From the NCBI GenBank assembly GCA_006176705.1, contig QRFJ01000083.1, forward strand, positions 2,189,387 through 2,253,386: a stretch of DNA of 64,000 nucleotides, in the 5' to 3' direction. The number at the start of each line of letters is the position of its first letter. Position 1 is the stretch's first letter. The notes below the pieces were generated by a model. That model was not told the origin of the DNA and did not search any database. It saw only the letters and a program-made list of their open reading frames with translations. This document shows positions 9,467 through 21,700 of the stretch, piece after piece. Origin of the DNA: Cocos nucifera. Lineage: Eukaryota; Streptophyta; Magnoliopsida; Arecales; Arecaceae. Made by a program: the position numbers and the translations under genes.

Positions 9467-12400
9467 TTAGACGGTTTCAGTGGTACAATTTTCTCCATGG
9501 GGATTGCTACCTTCCTTGCTAAGCTTAGATTTTCTCGAAGAAAATGATGATTGCCGAGGAGGAGCTGCTGCTGCTTGTTGATGAGAACCTAACATGTTGA
9601 GGTACGTGTACAAGGACATCCCTGCAAGAGCTGTGATAGCTCCGCAGATGCTTGACATACCTGGATTGGATTTGAAAAGAAGGTACCCTCCAAGAAGGAT
9701 AACACATGTTTTGAACTGTCCAAGAACAACATGAGAAGTTGCAGATGTTGCCCTGTGACAAATAAGCAAGAGACAATCTTTTCAGTATCAGGATATATAT
9801 GTTAAACTGCCACCTAAGCCAATCAAATAGCTGTCGTCCCAACTAAAAATTTCCACAGGTCTTCCAAATGGTAATAAGCATCTTATAGAAATATTCAGAG
9901 TCAAAAACTCCTTACCCTAGTGCCAACGCCCCAGACCATTGAAGCAAAAAACCAAAGATGGCTGACATGAGAATAGCTGATGTATTGGAAAAGTTCCAAT
10001 GAAAGGAGAGAACACCAGGGGGATCGAGCCAAGGCATCAAGGCAACCAAAAAGAAGAGCGTGATCGGCGTCGTATTCCACATTAAACTGATGGATGGCTT
10101 ATCATTAGTCGATGCTGCATGGATGCTAGCTAAAGTAATTATATAAACGTAGAGGAGTTCCACATCAGAAGACTACGTACGCTAAGGCAGTCCAGTTATA
10201 CTGCTGCTGTAGATTGGACCACAGAATCTTATTAACTGCACTGGGTATGATCCATGCTAATGACATACAAGCACCAAAGAAGTGGAATTCAAGGTCTGTA
10301 ACTGTCGCAACAGCAACACCGATAGATACTATAGTTAGCGCCATCACCTGCAACATCCAGAAACATACATCAGACCAATACCAATTGAAATTAACCTCAT
10401 TCATGAAACCATAAATCTTAACATGATGAGTTGTTACCTTCTGGTAAGAAACTGTCTTCCCGAAAATCATAAACTCGGCTAGAACAATCGTCGGAGTGAC
10501 AGCAATCTTAGCCATCTGATAGAATCCCACACTGAAAAGCAAACATTTTAAGCCTCACCCACTGATTTAAAATTTCATAAAGCTTCAGCCAGACATGCTT
10601 CATGTTACCTATTATACTTCAAGCTAACATTAGCAAGGCCATTAGATAGGGACATGACAATGCCCAGGGCTAGTAGAGAAGAAAATGGGGTCGACTTGGC
10701 CGGAGGTGGGGCTGGAAGCAGTGAGAAGGCATTCAAGACAGCCATCAAACCCCAGCTCATGATATAGTGAATAAAGGTGAGAAAGATTGGATAATTGAAG
10801 CCCACTTTCCCAAGAACCTGAAGACAAAATCAAAATTGGCGGAGTTCCGATTTATGAATGACCAAGCATGAGACGTAAAAACTGAGAGACAGTAGAGGAA
10901 AGCCCACCAATTTGTTCATCATAATTATACCAACAGAAATCAGGAAATTGAAGGACAAGGCAACTGTTGGACCACAAATTCGTTGCTGCAAACGTTTGGC
11001 ACCCTCAGATGTGCGTAGCTCACTAAAAAGTGAAGCACGGAGATCCTCAAGAGCTCTACCTAAATTTACAGAGGAAAACAGGAAATACTTTGATCATTAG
11101 AATCAAAATAAAAAGAAAAAGCGGGAAAAATTACACTTTTGAGCCTTCTAATCTTTTCCTCAACAGGCCAGTCTGACGTGTAACAATCAATTCTCTACCG
11201 ATGAAACAAAGCAAACAATAGTCTAATGCTAAATGCTTGCAAGTGGAGGTATGGTGATGTTGGACTCTATAAAAATCGAAGTAAATCCTCGATGCAAGAG
11301 TGGTTTAAGTCCTAAAATGTTGAATGATTTGAGCCAATTACTGCATTTCCTACTATTACAACCCCTTTTTGTCGCAAATTCTCAAGAATAGAAAAGAAAC
11401 GGATGATGAGCAGCAAACATGAACATTTAATCCCTCCCCATTATAGAGTTAAAATTGTTTACCTGATAAATCTCAATTCAAGTAAAACCACCCAAATACT
11501 CACACTAAGTAGTTACAGCTTGATCCATTAGAAGAAAAAATGCAATAATAATTTCTAAATAAATCTATTGATTATGAACAGTATTGATCTAAAATAAAAC
11601 TCTACCTTGTTCCCTGTGTTCACTTCAATCAAAACGAAGTAAGATTTCATTCATTTAACCCAAAGAAAAGCTCCATTATGCTCTTTCCCAAGCCAAAAGA
11701 AAAGCTTTCTGATTCCAATTACCTTTATGAAAGTAACGATTTCCCTTTCCTTGCAAATTCTTTAGTCTTAAGGCTGTTCTTTTGTGGATAAATATCATGG
11801 AAAAGTTGGTCAATTTTTCATGACCAACTTATCCATATTCTCACATTTCAAGATGGATGAGTTACTTTTTCATGTACAGCATTTACCAATGAAATGAAAA
11901 AAGAGTAGCTAAATTATTTTTCCATCAGCCAATAAGTAGATATTTTATTTTATACCTAAAATGCCCCATCATCATTTCCAATATCTCTATCATATCTCCA
12001 TCATTCTCAATAACTCAATCATTAATTTTCTTCAAATCTAAAAAAATATAAAAAAAATATTATAAAAGAACATGGATAACGGAATTCAAAACCACTTTCC
12101 TATGCATAAAATAAGAATAAATTATTTTTCTGCCTAAATATTGTCTGGAAAATATTGATCGTAAATTTTTTACCTACAAAAGAACGAACGGACCCTAAAG
12201 TGGGAAATAGACTGTAGGCATGAAAACCGAAACATCAAACCCCCTTCATTTATCAAGTAAAAAAATCGCACCTTTCTATAATTCTTCTACACATAAACTG
12301 GAAAGTGAACAGAGCCCTATCATATTTCATCAAAACGTAGCCAATAAATTGAATCAAACGGCATCAACCTAAGGTAAAAACGATTTTTTTTTTTTTAAAA

Positions 12401-12752
12401 AAAAATAAAACGCAGAATGCTAAATGCGGCAGATGAAACTAACTGAGGAGCGCAAGGCGTCCAATTTGGCCCAAATCAAGAACCTCAGAAGAACCTAAAC
12501 CCAAGAAAAGAGTCTAAAACCCATGGAAACAGCCATTTTTTCTTTATTGTTGTTTTTGGAGAGCGAGCGAAAGAGAAGGGGAGGCAGGGAGAGACCTCTT
12601 TCGCCGGCGTCGCTGTCCTTGCGCTTGAGGAACTTCCTCGCATCCTTCCTCAAGAAGAAGCTCATCACCCTTCGGCCGCAAAGCATCCTCCCGAAACCTC
12701 CTTCAAAAAACTCTCCACACTGCACTGAGCCAAAGTGCAGAGGAGAGGCCAT
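9467..12752 (-). CDS. Nucleotide-sugar transporter family protein (TPT/DMT fold)
   Basis: A multi-span Golgi/ER-type carrier of the triose-phosphate-translocator/nucleotide-sugar transporter group. Its likely role is exchange of a UDP- or GDP-sugar for the matching nucleotide monophosphate; the substrate cannot be read from sequence. Seven coding exons, all GT-AG with matching phases: 12752-12596, 11059-10908, 10817-10609, 10531-10438, 10347-10181, 10086-9916 and 9752-9467 (TAG), giving 411 aa. Exon 1 is a hydrophilic N-terminus (FLRKDARKFLKRKDSD). Hydrophobic spans follow, with family-like motifs such as GPTVALSFNFLISVGII, NVSLKYN, SVGFYQMAKIAVTPT, VTDLEF and SHVVLGQFKTCVILLGGYLLF. The tail is hydrophilic and Ser-rich. 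It resembles a plant branch annotated as uncharacterised nucleotide-sugar transporters rather than the characterised UDP-xylose or UDP-rhamnose/galactose clades. Intron 1 (1.5 kb) contains a MITE. Confidence 0.9.
11772..12195. mobile_element. MITE in intron 1 of transporter (family A)
   Basis: 424 bp flanked by TAA (11769-11771 and 12196-12198). The left end reads GGCTGTTCTTTTGTGGATAA; the right end, reverse-complemented, reads GGGTCCGTTCGTTCTTTTGT then AGGTAAA. The TIRs are imperfect. A TAA target duplication and GG...CC ends suggest PIF/Harbinger-like, but the assignment is tentative. Inside, CATGGAAAAGTTGGTCA is followed a few bases later by its near-reverse complement TGACCAACTTATCCAT. 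The beta-COP intron element at 18909-20184 shares these ends. Confidence 0.65.
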
Positions 12753-12960
12753 GAAACACTCGATGCAGAAAAGGCAAAAAAATATAGGGACTAGAGAGTA
12801 CGAAGGGATTTGAGCGGAGGAGAGAGATTGGGGGTAGGTTGGGGGGGGGGGGGGGGGGGGCGAGAGAGAGAGAGAGAGAGAGAGTGGGCAGTAACGGACT
12901 ACACGCGGGAGTTGATCTTGGAGTGAAACAAGGGGAAGGTGACCACACCGCGGCGAGCTG
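12753..12960 (-). promoter_or_regulatory. 5' UTR/promoter of transporter with CT repeat and C-run
   Basis: On the sense (minus) strand this holds (CT)n, seen as GA at 12862-12884, directly followed by an uninterrupted 20-base C run (G at 12841-12860), within about 130 bases upstream of the ATG at 12752. CT-rich tracts near plant transcription starts are common. The G-run lies on the template strand. Confidence 0.55.
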
Positions 12961-13135
12961 GGTGCGCGACAGGGCTGGGGAGACCGACTGAATCGCGCCG
13001 CGCGTTCACTCCGCCGACAGCAGCGGAGGACACGTGGAGGGATTTGGTTGGTTAGCGTTGATCTGAACGGTCTAATGCGGGGGACAGAGGGAGAATAAAA
13101 ATCCGATGGAGACCGTCCCTTGGAACGCCCACTAA

Positions 13136-14180
13136 CCCTCCGTTTGGTATAAAAAATGGATGGATGAAATTTTTTTTTTTTTTTTTAATATATTTAATAA
13201 AATATAAAATAATAAATAGAAAAATTATATAATATTTTTATTAAATTAAAAATTAAAAAAATATTATTTTTATTAATTTATAATACTAATTTATACTGAA
13301 TACACAATATATAAATTTATAATCATTATAATTCATAATTATATAAAAAATTATATAAATATTTAATTTTAATTTTAATTTAATTTAATTTAATAAATAA
13401 TTTTATAATTAAATTATTAATAAATTAATTATATAAATAATTAATTTATTTATAATTTAATTTAATAAGTAATTACATTAATAATATAAATATCTAGTTG
13501 ATATATAATTTAATTTAATAATTAATACTATACAAATAATTAATTAAAAATAATAAATAAAATAAAAAAAATTAAGATAATTTCTATTTATTTAATTATA
13601 ATTATTAAAATTATGTATTAAAATTAAAATAATTAGTAAGAAAATTTAATAATACATGATTAATAGTATATGTAAAAATATATAAAAATAATATCAATAA
13701 AAAGTAAAAAAATATTATAGTTTTATCAAAAAAATTATAATTAAAGTATTAATAAATTATTTATAAAATTAGTTAATTAATATTATAGAAATAATTAAAT
13801 AAAAATAGGGAGCTTTAATATAATTTTAGTTATTTAATTATAATTATAAAAATTATATATTAAAATTAAAATAATTAATAATAAAATTTAATAATGTATG
13901 ATTAATAGTATATATAATAATATAGATGGAAAAAGCAAAAAAAATATTATAATTTTATTAAAAAATAATAAAAAATAATTTTGTTAATATAAAAAATCAT
14001 TTATTAATATTTTATTTATTTTTTCTTGCATTCTTTAAATTTAAAAGGGAGGAATTGATGGATCGAACGAAGGATTCAACCTTTTCATTTATTTTATTAT
14101 AATTTTTAAATTAAATGATGAATAAAAGTCATGCATCTTTCCAATCACATTCACCCTTTCTATCATGATTCCAATCAAAT
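13136..14180. repeat. Very AT-rich block with a 242-bp tandem duplication
   Basis: Nearly pure A/T from about 13165 to 14040. Two diverged copies of a segment beginning TATTTAATTATAATTAT start at 13589 and 13831 and continue for over 100 bp (TTAAAATTAAAATAATTA...ATTAATAGTATAT). The edges carry CTCCGTTTGGTATAAA at left and TTCCAATCAAATACAG at right, which could be worn TIRs of a transposon. No coding potential. Confidence 0.6.
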
Positions 14181-15180
14181 ACAGAAGTATTCAGATCGTA
14201 GAGCACCGCGGGCGCTGCAGAGGACCGGGTGCGGGGGACCACGACGGAACAGGGCTTGGAGGAGCTTTCGACAACCGTTTCCTGGGACGGGCGAAGTGAA
14301 AGGCGACGGTGACCGGACGTGTGACCTTCCGGTGGGGCCCAGAGTCGGACTCATGGCAGCCGGAAAAGGGTTGGCGAGCGGTGTGGGAGGACTTAATGTA
14401 TGGCGTCAACCTCTTTTTGTTCTCACAAGGTTTCCATGAGGAAAGTTAAATGTTCGTCGCATGGAAGTTGCCGGCAGCGCGCAACCGTCACGGTTTGTCT
14501 CCTGGTCCAGCCCCGCACATCAGCAAACGACGGAACCCACTCGTTGTGCATGCCCTCCTCTTCTCAACTAGTTTTATGACGGCCGAAAATATCTCAAATT
14601 GATCCACGATGTTGGTTTAGGGTTATGCATCACAAGGACATGCAGACATAACGACTCACCTTTGTCAACAAGCTCTAGTTCATCAATATCTGATCTAGCC
14701 CACCTTTATGGCTCCCATCAGATTTTTCCAACATCCTATACCGGATCCTGGCCGTCTGAACCACTTGCGAATTGGGGTCCAATTCCTGGTGCGGAGAGAT
14801 CCCTAAAGTCATCACTCAGAAGAGAAGGCTAGCTTATTAACCATACATAAAGATTTTAAGCTGATGTAGAGATCACCAATCCAAGATTATTTTAGACCAT
14901 GGAAGATTTGATATAGAGCACGTTACTCTTAAGCATGTTTCATGGAGACAAAACTGGACCACAGACAACGTGACGGTTCATTTTCTGGTGTGACAAACAT
15001 CCATGCCACCACCTCCTCCACACAGATGTTGCAGAATGCCTTTAAAATACGGGCCGCACCTAATCAATTACGCATTCATTGTCATCTGTTGCCCAGAAGC
15101 TACCAATGCGGGTTCTGCTGGCATCCGTGCACAGCCATGTTTAACATCCTGCTATAGTCATACCGGAAATTACCAGTACG
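14181..15180. other. Intergenic, no gene recognised
   Basis: An abrupt switch from AT-rich to GC-rich at about 14200-14360, then mixed sequence. Short open frames on both strands (14131-14439, 14599-14832, 14942-15157) show no family resemblance. An A-rich run lies at 15226-15251. Confidence 0.5.
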
Positions 15181-15707
15181 ATTGAAACAGTAACTGCTCT
15201 AGGTACATCAATAATGAAGAAAATTCAAAAAAAAAAAAAAAGAAAAAAAAAAGGTGGGGTCGAACTAATCATCATTCAGTGGATGTTTCTCATCATACGA
15301 GCAGACACCAAAAATAAACTAACGCAACTCCAATGCAAAACGCTTATTTATGAAATTTCATAGTCATCTTTCACATAAATGAATAGGTCAGGTCCTCCAA
15401 TTTATATAGGCCCCTTCCACATAATGGCTAGTTTGGTCAGATAGGTGTTTGCAGACCCACTGTTTCAAAAAGAAAGCTCTTGCACAACACATAAAATCCA
15501 GTTCCCGTATACATTTACTACAAAGCAAAGCTAAATGAGAGACAACTGGTGGCCCTACTGATACTAAAACTATAGCCCACAGGCATACAAGGGCAGCATA
15601 GCGAGGGAAAAAATTATCAAATGCGAAAACGGCAAGAACTTAATTATAACAAAGCAGTACAAGGATGAATAAATTGACAAAAGATATTTGACGGATAAGA
15701 TTTTCAG
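15181..15707 (-). other. 3' untranslated region of beta-COP (probable)
   Basis: Lies downstream of the TAG on the minus strand. No other gene is recognised. Confidence 0.4.
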
Positions 15708-18700
15708 CTAACTGCCACCCTTCTGTTTGAGAGTGATCTTGTCCCCCAAACTGAGGGCAATTCCTTGTGTCTTGCTTCTTATCCTAATATAGCCACTGAG
15801 CTTCCCATCTGCCTGCTTCTCAACGCTGACATTCACCAAAGCATCCTCCCCAAAGACACTCTTCGCATACAGATTAGCTGCAAGAAAGCCACATTCCCCA
15901 TCCAACGCAGAACTGCGAACAATAGCATTGAAAACACAAACAAGATTAATATAACATTCCAGAAAACCATGCATACCATGAGAAACACCAACTAACACAT
16001 CGCATCATATTTGATTCCATGTTCTATTAGATATGTGTACAACATGTTAATGGATTGAGCACTTACAGTGGAGTGAGACACTTCATGTTTGTTGACTTGA
16101 TGATGTGATTCAAAAATTCCTTCTCATCCTGAATTACAGTGTTCACTGCCACCTGAAACGCAACCAGAAAATACCACTCTCTTATAATTCAATCACATGA
16201 ACAAAGCATGTTTCGCGGTGCAACTAAACACTGGCTATATAAAGAAAAATATAATTCACATAAGACATGGAGATTGGAGCCAAAACGAAGAACCATCAGC
16301 TAGAAGAAATGAGTTTCCTAGCTGTTCTTTGTTTATATAAATTGTGAATGTAGCTGTCTTGAATTAGGAACCAAAAATATAAAAGAATCTCAGGTCATGA
16401 TAAAAGTATGCAAAAAAGGCTCTCATGTGCATTAACATACAAATAAAATACACATGCACACATACAGAGGCATGTAGGTACATACACAAAAACTATGTGC
16501 TCATTTAAAATTGAAAAAACAGCCTCCATAACAATTGGTTCAGATATTATATTTCTAACACATTAATGGTGAGGATTTTTCTGCATGAGAGACAGATAAA
16601 GATATAGGATGCTATCATATAAAACTGGCAAAGTTGCCCTTGCTTAGAGTCAAAATATTAAAGAATTAGAATAGACTGCAGTCAAGACCAAAAGAAATGA
16701 ACACACGGCAAAGGATTTCTGGCACAAGGGTTGCTCAGCTCCCATACCCCTTTGCATGAAGTCCACTATTTTTTGTCACCTCTAAGCATATCCTTTCAAA
16801 TTTCAAGAGTAAATGCACACATGCAGCCCACAGTCCAATACCGGCGATGCATTTAATCTCCATAAAATTTTCAAAGATGGGATAATACTAAGCATGCTAA
16901 ACTTGTTAATAAACAAACTGCGTAATAGCAATATACATTTCAAAACTGATATTAGGAGTTACTTGTGTCAAATTCAAAACAAAGTCCAGATATACAAGAA
17001 AAGGTTCCTAATAATGAAAATACCAAATAATGTTAAATATATATTATTATTACAGAAAATATGTGATCATGTTAAAGCCCTGCATTGCATCACATAATTT
17101 CATATCACATAGATATGATCTGAAATAAGCTAGCATCCATATGAAACAAAATGGAAAAGACAGATAACATACCTTGTTTTCCCACTCAAATTCTGCCCAC
17201 ATATTTCTAAATGCCACATCAGCACAGGTGGAAGGAGATATGTAGTCCATGATGTCAATATGAATGTCATTAAGGACAACTACAGTTCGCTCAAGTACAT
17301 TTGAAGTCTCATAAACAATGTTACCAAATATAACTCCTGTTTCTGTTGATGAGACCTTAATATTGGCTCGAATTTGCTTGCTTGACTCTGGTGCTAGTGT
17401 ATAGTTCTGTGGGCGGTCTACAAGTTTGAGGTCTCCCATGGTTGCCAATTCCAAACACAGGTTCTGAAGCGTCTCCTTTGTTCGGTTGATGACTGTAACA
17501 TCAAGAACAATGTCATAATGATGGACTGTCACATATGCTTCAGCATACACAGGATCACTAAATCCTGTTAGTTGAAGAATACGATTCAGTTTATTTGCAT
17601 CATCTCCATCCTTCATAAACTCTCCAGTTGCACGTTTTAAATCATCTTGAACCTCGTCCTCTAACTCAAGCTGGCTCATACCCTGTAAATAGAAGGTGCC
17701 AAGAACACAAATTACAAGAAGAAATCCTTCACAGTGCAGTGGTTCCAGAAGATGAATAATAGCATCAATGCGGCACAAATGAAGTCTTAGAAGTGGGAAA
17801 ATTAACATTTTCTACCGTCAACTTAAAATAAAAGAATCTTACAGTACTTTTTTCTTTTTTTTTCTATTTTTTTTTTATTGGAGAAAGAGAAAAGGAGGGA
17901 GACCCAGCCATATTATAATTATCCAAGTCCAGATTTTCATGGATGTGGCATCCAAGAATCTTACAGTACAAATTAATAGCTCAGTTACCATAGTACAAAT
18001 TTCAAATTAAAGTAAAAGATTCATGGACGAGTATTAAACTTTCCCCATCATTTTCTAGAGCATTACTATCATCATAGATTTACCGCAAACACGCAGATAA
18101 AAAGGGAAACTTTCAAGTACAAAGTAAAATGTTAAAGTGATCTCAAATCAACTTCGAACTAAGAAAGAAGACCACTAACCTTGTTGCAGTTAACTCTCGA
18201 TTATCTTTTTTATCTAATTAATATGGGCTATCAGACAAGCCAAATCGTGTTCTTCCATATACAAAAGAAAAATTCTGGTTGATGAGTTATTATCATTTCC
18301 CCACATGCAACTTTCAACATCTACCACATTGTTTCCTATACAATTACATCTCCTGCTGGAAATGGGAGGTCAAAGGTCTATATTCTATATTGTTTCTGGT
18401 GGCCTCTGGGGCCGTGCCTATTGGATATTTAACAATTTCCAGTGCCATCTCAGTGTAGAAACCATGTCTTTTCTCTTACCGCAATCCTTCCATCAAAAAT
18501 TCATAATAATATGCCCAAGATATCAAATCCTTCACAGAAATGATTAGAGTCCATGATTACTTATCTATTGTAAAAGACATCATTCATTGTGTCAGACAAC
18601 CTTCATGATAAATGGAGAACCATGTCTAGAACAGTATTACACTGCAAAAATAGAACAAGCATTGCAAAGCTTCATAGGATTAACTGAATCACCCAATCCA

Positions 18701-21700
18701 GCATCAGATCACCACAATATCATTCACGTATCCTGCAAAGGGTTATCCAGCACACACTAGTATCTTAATCTTCTAGTGTCAAACACAAGCTAGCATTGAA
18801 GTGGTTCTCACTTAAAAAAAAACCTCATGATGTTTGGTAGGTGACTCGCAGCGAGGTGTTTTCTTGGTGGGAATCCAGCAGCCTTTCAGTAAGTTGTCAA
18901 AGATGATAGGGTCGTTCTTTTGCAGGTAAAACATTTACCTGAAAATTTACATTTTCCTAAGTAACTATTTTTCAGATAATATTTAGATAGAAAAATAATT
19001 TACCTATGTTCTTTTTATGCATGGACAAGTTACTCCAAAATCTGTTATTCATGTTCTTTTACATTACTACTTTCCTAGGTAGGTTGCTAAAATTTATTTA
19101 TATTTCTAGTCAAAGTTTTTGGTACCGATAGTGGTGACCATACTGATCGCTGGTCGGTACGGTACCAGTACTGAACCGTACCGACACACGGTACGGGTAG
19201 CGTGCCCGTCAAACCGGCATGCAAATTTTTTTTGATTGTTTTTTATTATTTTTCAAGAAAAATATTCAATAATTTTTTTAAAAAAAAATATTTAAATTAT
19301 TATTCATTGATATTAATTAATATTTGTACCCCTTGGAATTCAGAAATAATGTTAATCGTATGTGATGCGAATCTAAATTACATAAATCAGATATCATTGG
19401 ATCTTAATATGCTTAAATTAATTAAAAAAAATTTAATATAAAATCATATATTAAAATCATACAAAAAATAAAATTTTGACTTAATTTCTCCTTGTTTTTT
19501 CATTTTTTACGAATTTTTTTTAAAAAAAAGAAGAAGAGAAGAGAGAGAGAGCTAGGATGAGTTACTTACCTTTAATCAATCTTCCTCCTTTGTTTTCCTT
19601 GTGTTTCTGGAGTGGGAGGGCGAGCAAAAGTTCAAGGCGAATCCAAAAATAAGGAGAGAAAGCCAAATGCTTCCTCTTTGCCTCTTTCCCTTAAATGAGC
19701 ACCCAACCATTTGGTTCAGTCCGAAATAGGGCCGAACCGATCGGTTTAGGCCCGTACCACTCGGTTCGAGGTCGAATCGGGCGGTTTTCTATTTTTTTTA
19801 TTTTTTTTGTGCTGATTTTCACGGCCAAACTGGACCGGTTTGGCGCCGGCTCGGGTCGGTTTCGAAAACGCTGTTTCTAGTAGTATCCCTTATGCTTTTT
19901 AGATTTCAAAAAATGGATGGCTGAGTTATTGAGCATTAAATGATGGGAATATTGGAAATGAGAATGGATATTTTAGGTATAACATTAAATGCCTACTTTA
20001 CTGGCTCATGGGAAAATGATTTAGCCACCCCCTAGGTGGGTAAAATTTTTTCCTATTTCATGGATAAATGCTACCTAGAGGAAAGTAACTTTTCCATCTT
20101 GGAAAATGTGAGAACATGGATAAGTTGGTCAATAAAAAAGTCTACCAACTTTTCCGTGATATTTACCCACAAAAGAACGAGCCCTTAAGATAAAAACTAG
20201 TTCTGGTAAAACTATTTCCATTTTAGATGCTCCAATCATTTCCTTTCACTACCATGGAAAAGGATAATGGCTTCAAGGTAGTTTTTTTTTTTTGGCTAGA
20301 ACCTTGATTTTATAAAAAATCACCCCATGATCCTTATGATCAAATACTTGAAAATTTCTTCTCTTGATTTTCTTTTGCTACCTAGAAGAAACTGGAAATA
20401 TTATAGCGTATATAAGAAAAATATAATATCAGATGTCAAGTTGGAATGCATAAACAATCTTAGCTTAGTCCTACATGGATTTATATTTTGATTAATCCAG
20501 AAATGTTTCTTTTGTGGGCTGACCATAGCACAATGGCTTAATAACTAGTGAATTCTTCATGGATTATACATAGTTTTAAAATTAATGTATACACAAAAAA
20601 AGAAAAGCAATGATGTTCATGGAACCAAATCCATTTAATGTTGTTCTTGAATCTTGTTCTTTGAATTTCAAAGATTCTGGCGTCTTATATTGGTTGACAC
20701 CAGATCTTGTACGCTATTATAGCAAAATTGGCTGGTTAAATCAATTTCACATCCTTAAACATACCTTTTGAGTACATCATGTACGGAACAAGGAATCTCC
20801 TTTCCCGCAACTTCCAGAACTAAGATCCCCTTATTACAGTTTGATTGTGCTTTTAAGTTGAGTGAAACATTCTGTTTTCAATTGGGAGAATGTGAAAACC
20901 CAAATGCAATTCCTTTGACCAAATTGCTGTACATTTCACATTAAGAGATTAGTTCTTCCCTTCATGATATCTAATAAATATGCCAATCTCATTTATACTA
21001 CAAAAGACCACAATTAATCTAGTCTTAACATGGACCTCAAACAATAAAATCTTCTCAGAGGCCAACTGTCTCCTAACTCTGCAATGTATAGCAATTCAAT
21101 GAAGATCCTAGAAACAAATTTGCAGAGCAAATGAAGCTTGCCAGCTTCGATTTACAGTGAAATAAGACTGCATGGTCCAAATTTAAGTGTCAAATGCTAA
21201 ATAACTCAAAAAATGTCCCAAAGAAACCTTTTTTCCCCAAAAACAACTCCAGAAATTCATTCCATGAAACAAATTAAGAAATCTCTTGTTTTAAGATGTT
21301 TTTTGCCATCATTGTTTAGGACTCTTTCCCATGGTGCTAGAAGAGACCCAAGTTTGCATGTTCATGTGGCATTCTTTTTTTCAATAAGTTCACTACCTAC
21401 TCAAAAATAAACAAATTAGAAGGTTGCTGCTGTCTTCTGCATTAGAGTACATGTCCATTCCATTTTTATTAGTTACATTTTTAAAGTTTTGTACAAATTT
21501 CAAAGTATCTTTCAAATAATTGCTAGTTGTATGTCTAGTGAATGATAAATCACTCCATACTAAGAAATGTAACAATGCAAGCGCATATCATATGTGATTT
21601 ATGAAATGCGAAGGTTTGATATTCCAATACCTTTCTACTCTTCAAATGGTAGAAATCAATAAGATCATCAGGCTGTGCATGAGATATTTGGGCCTTTGCT

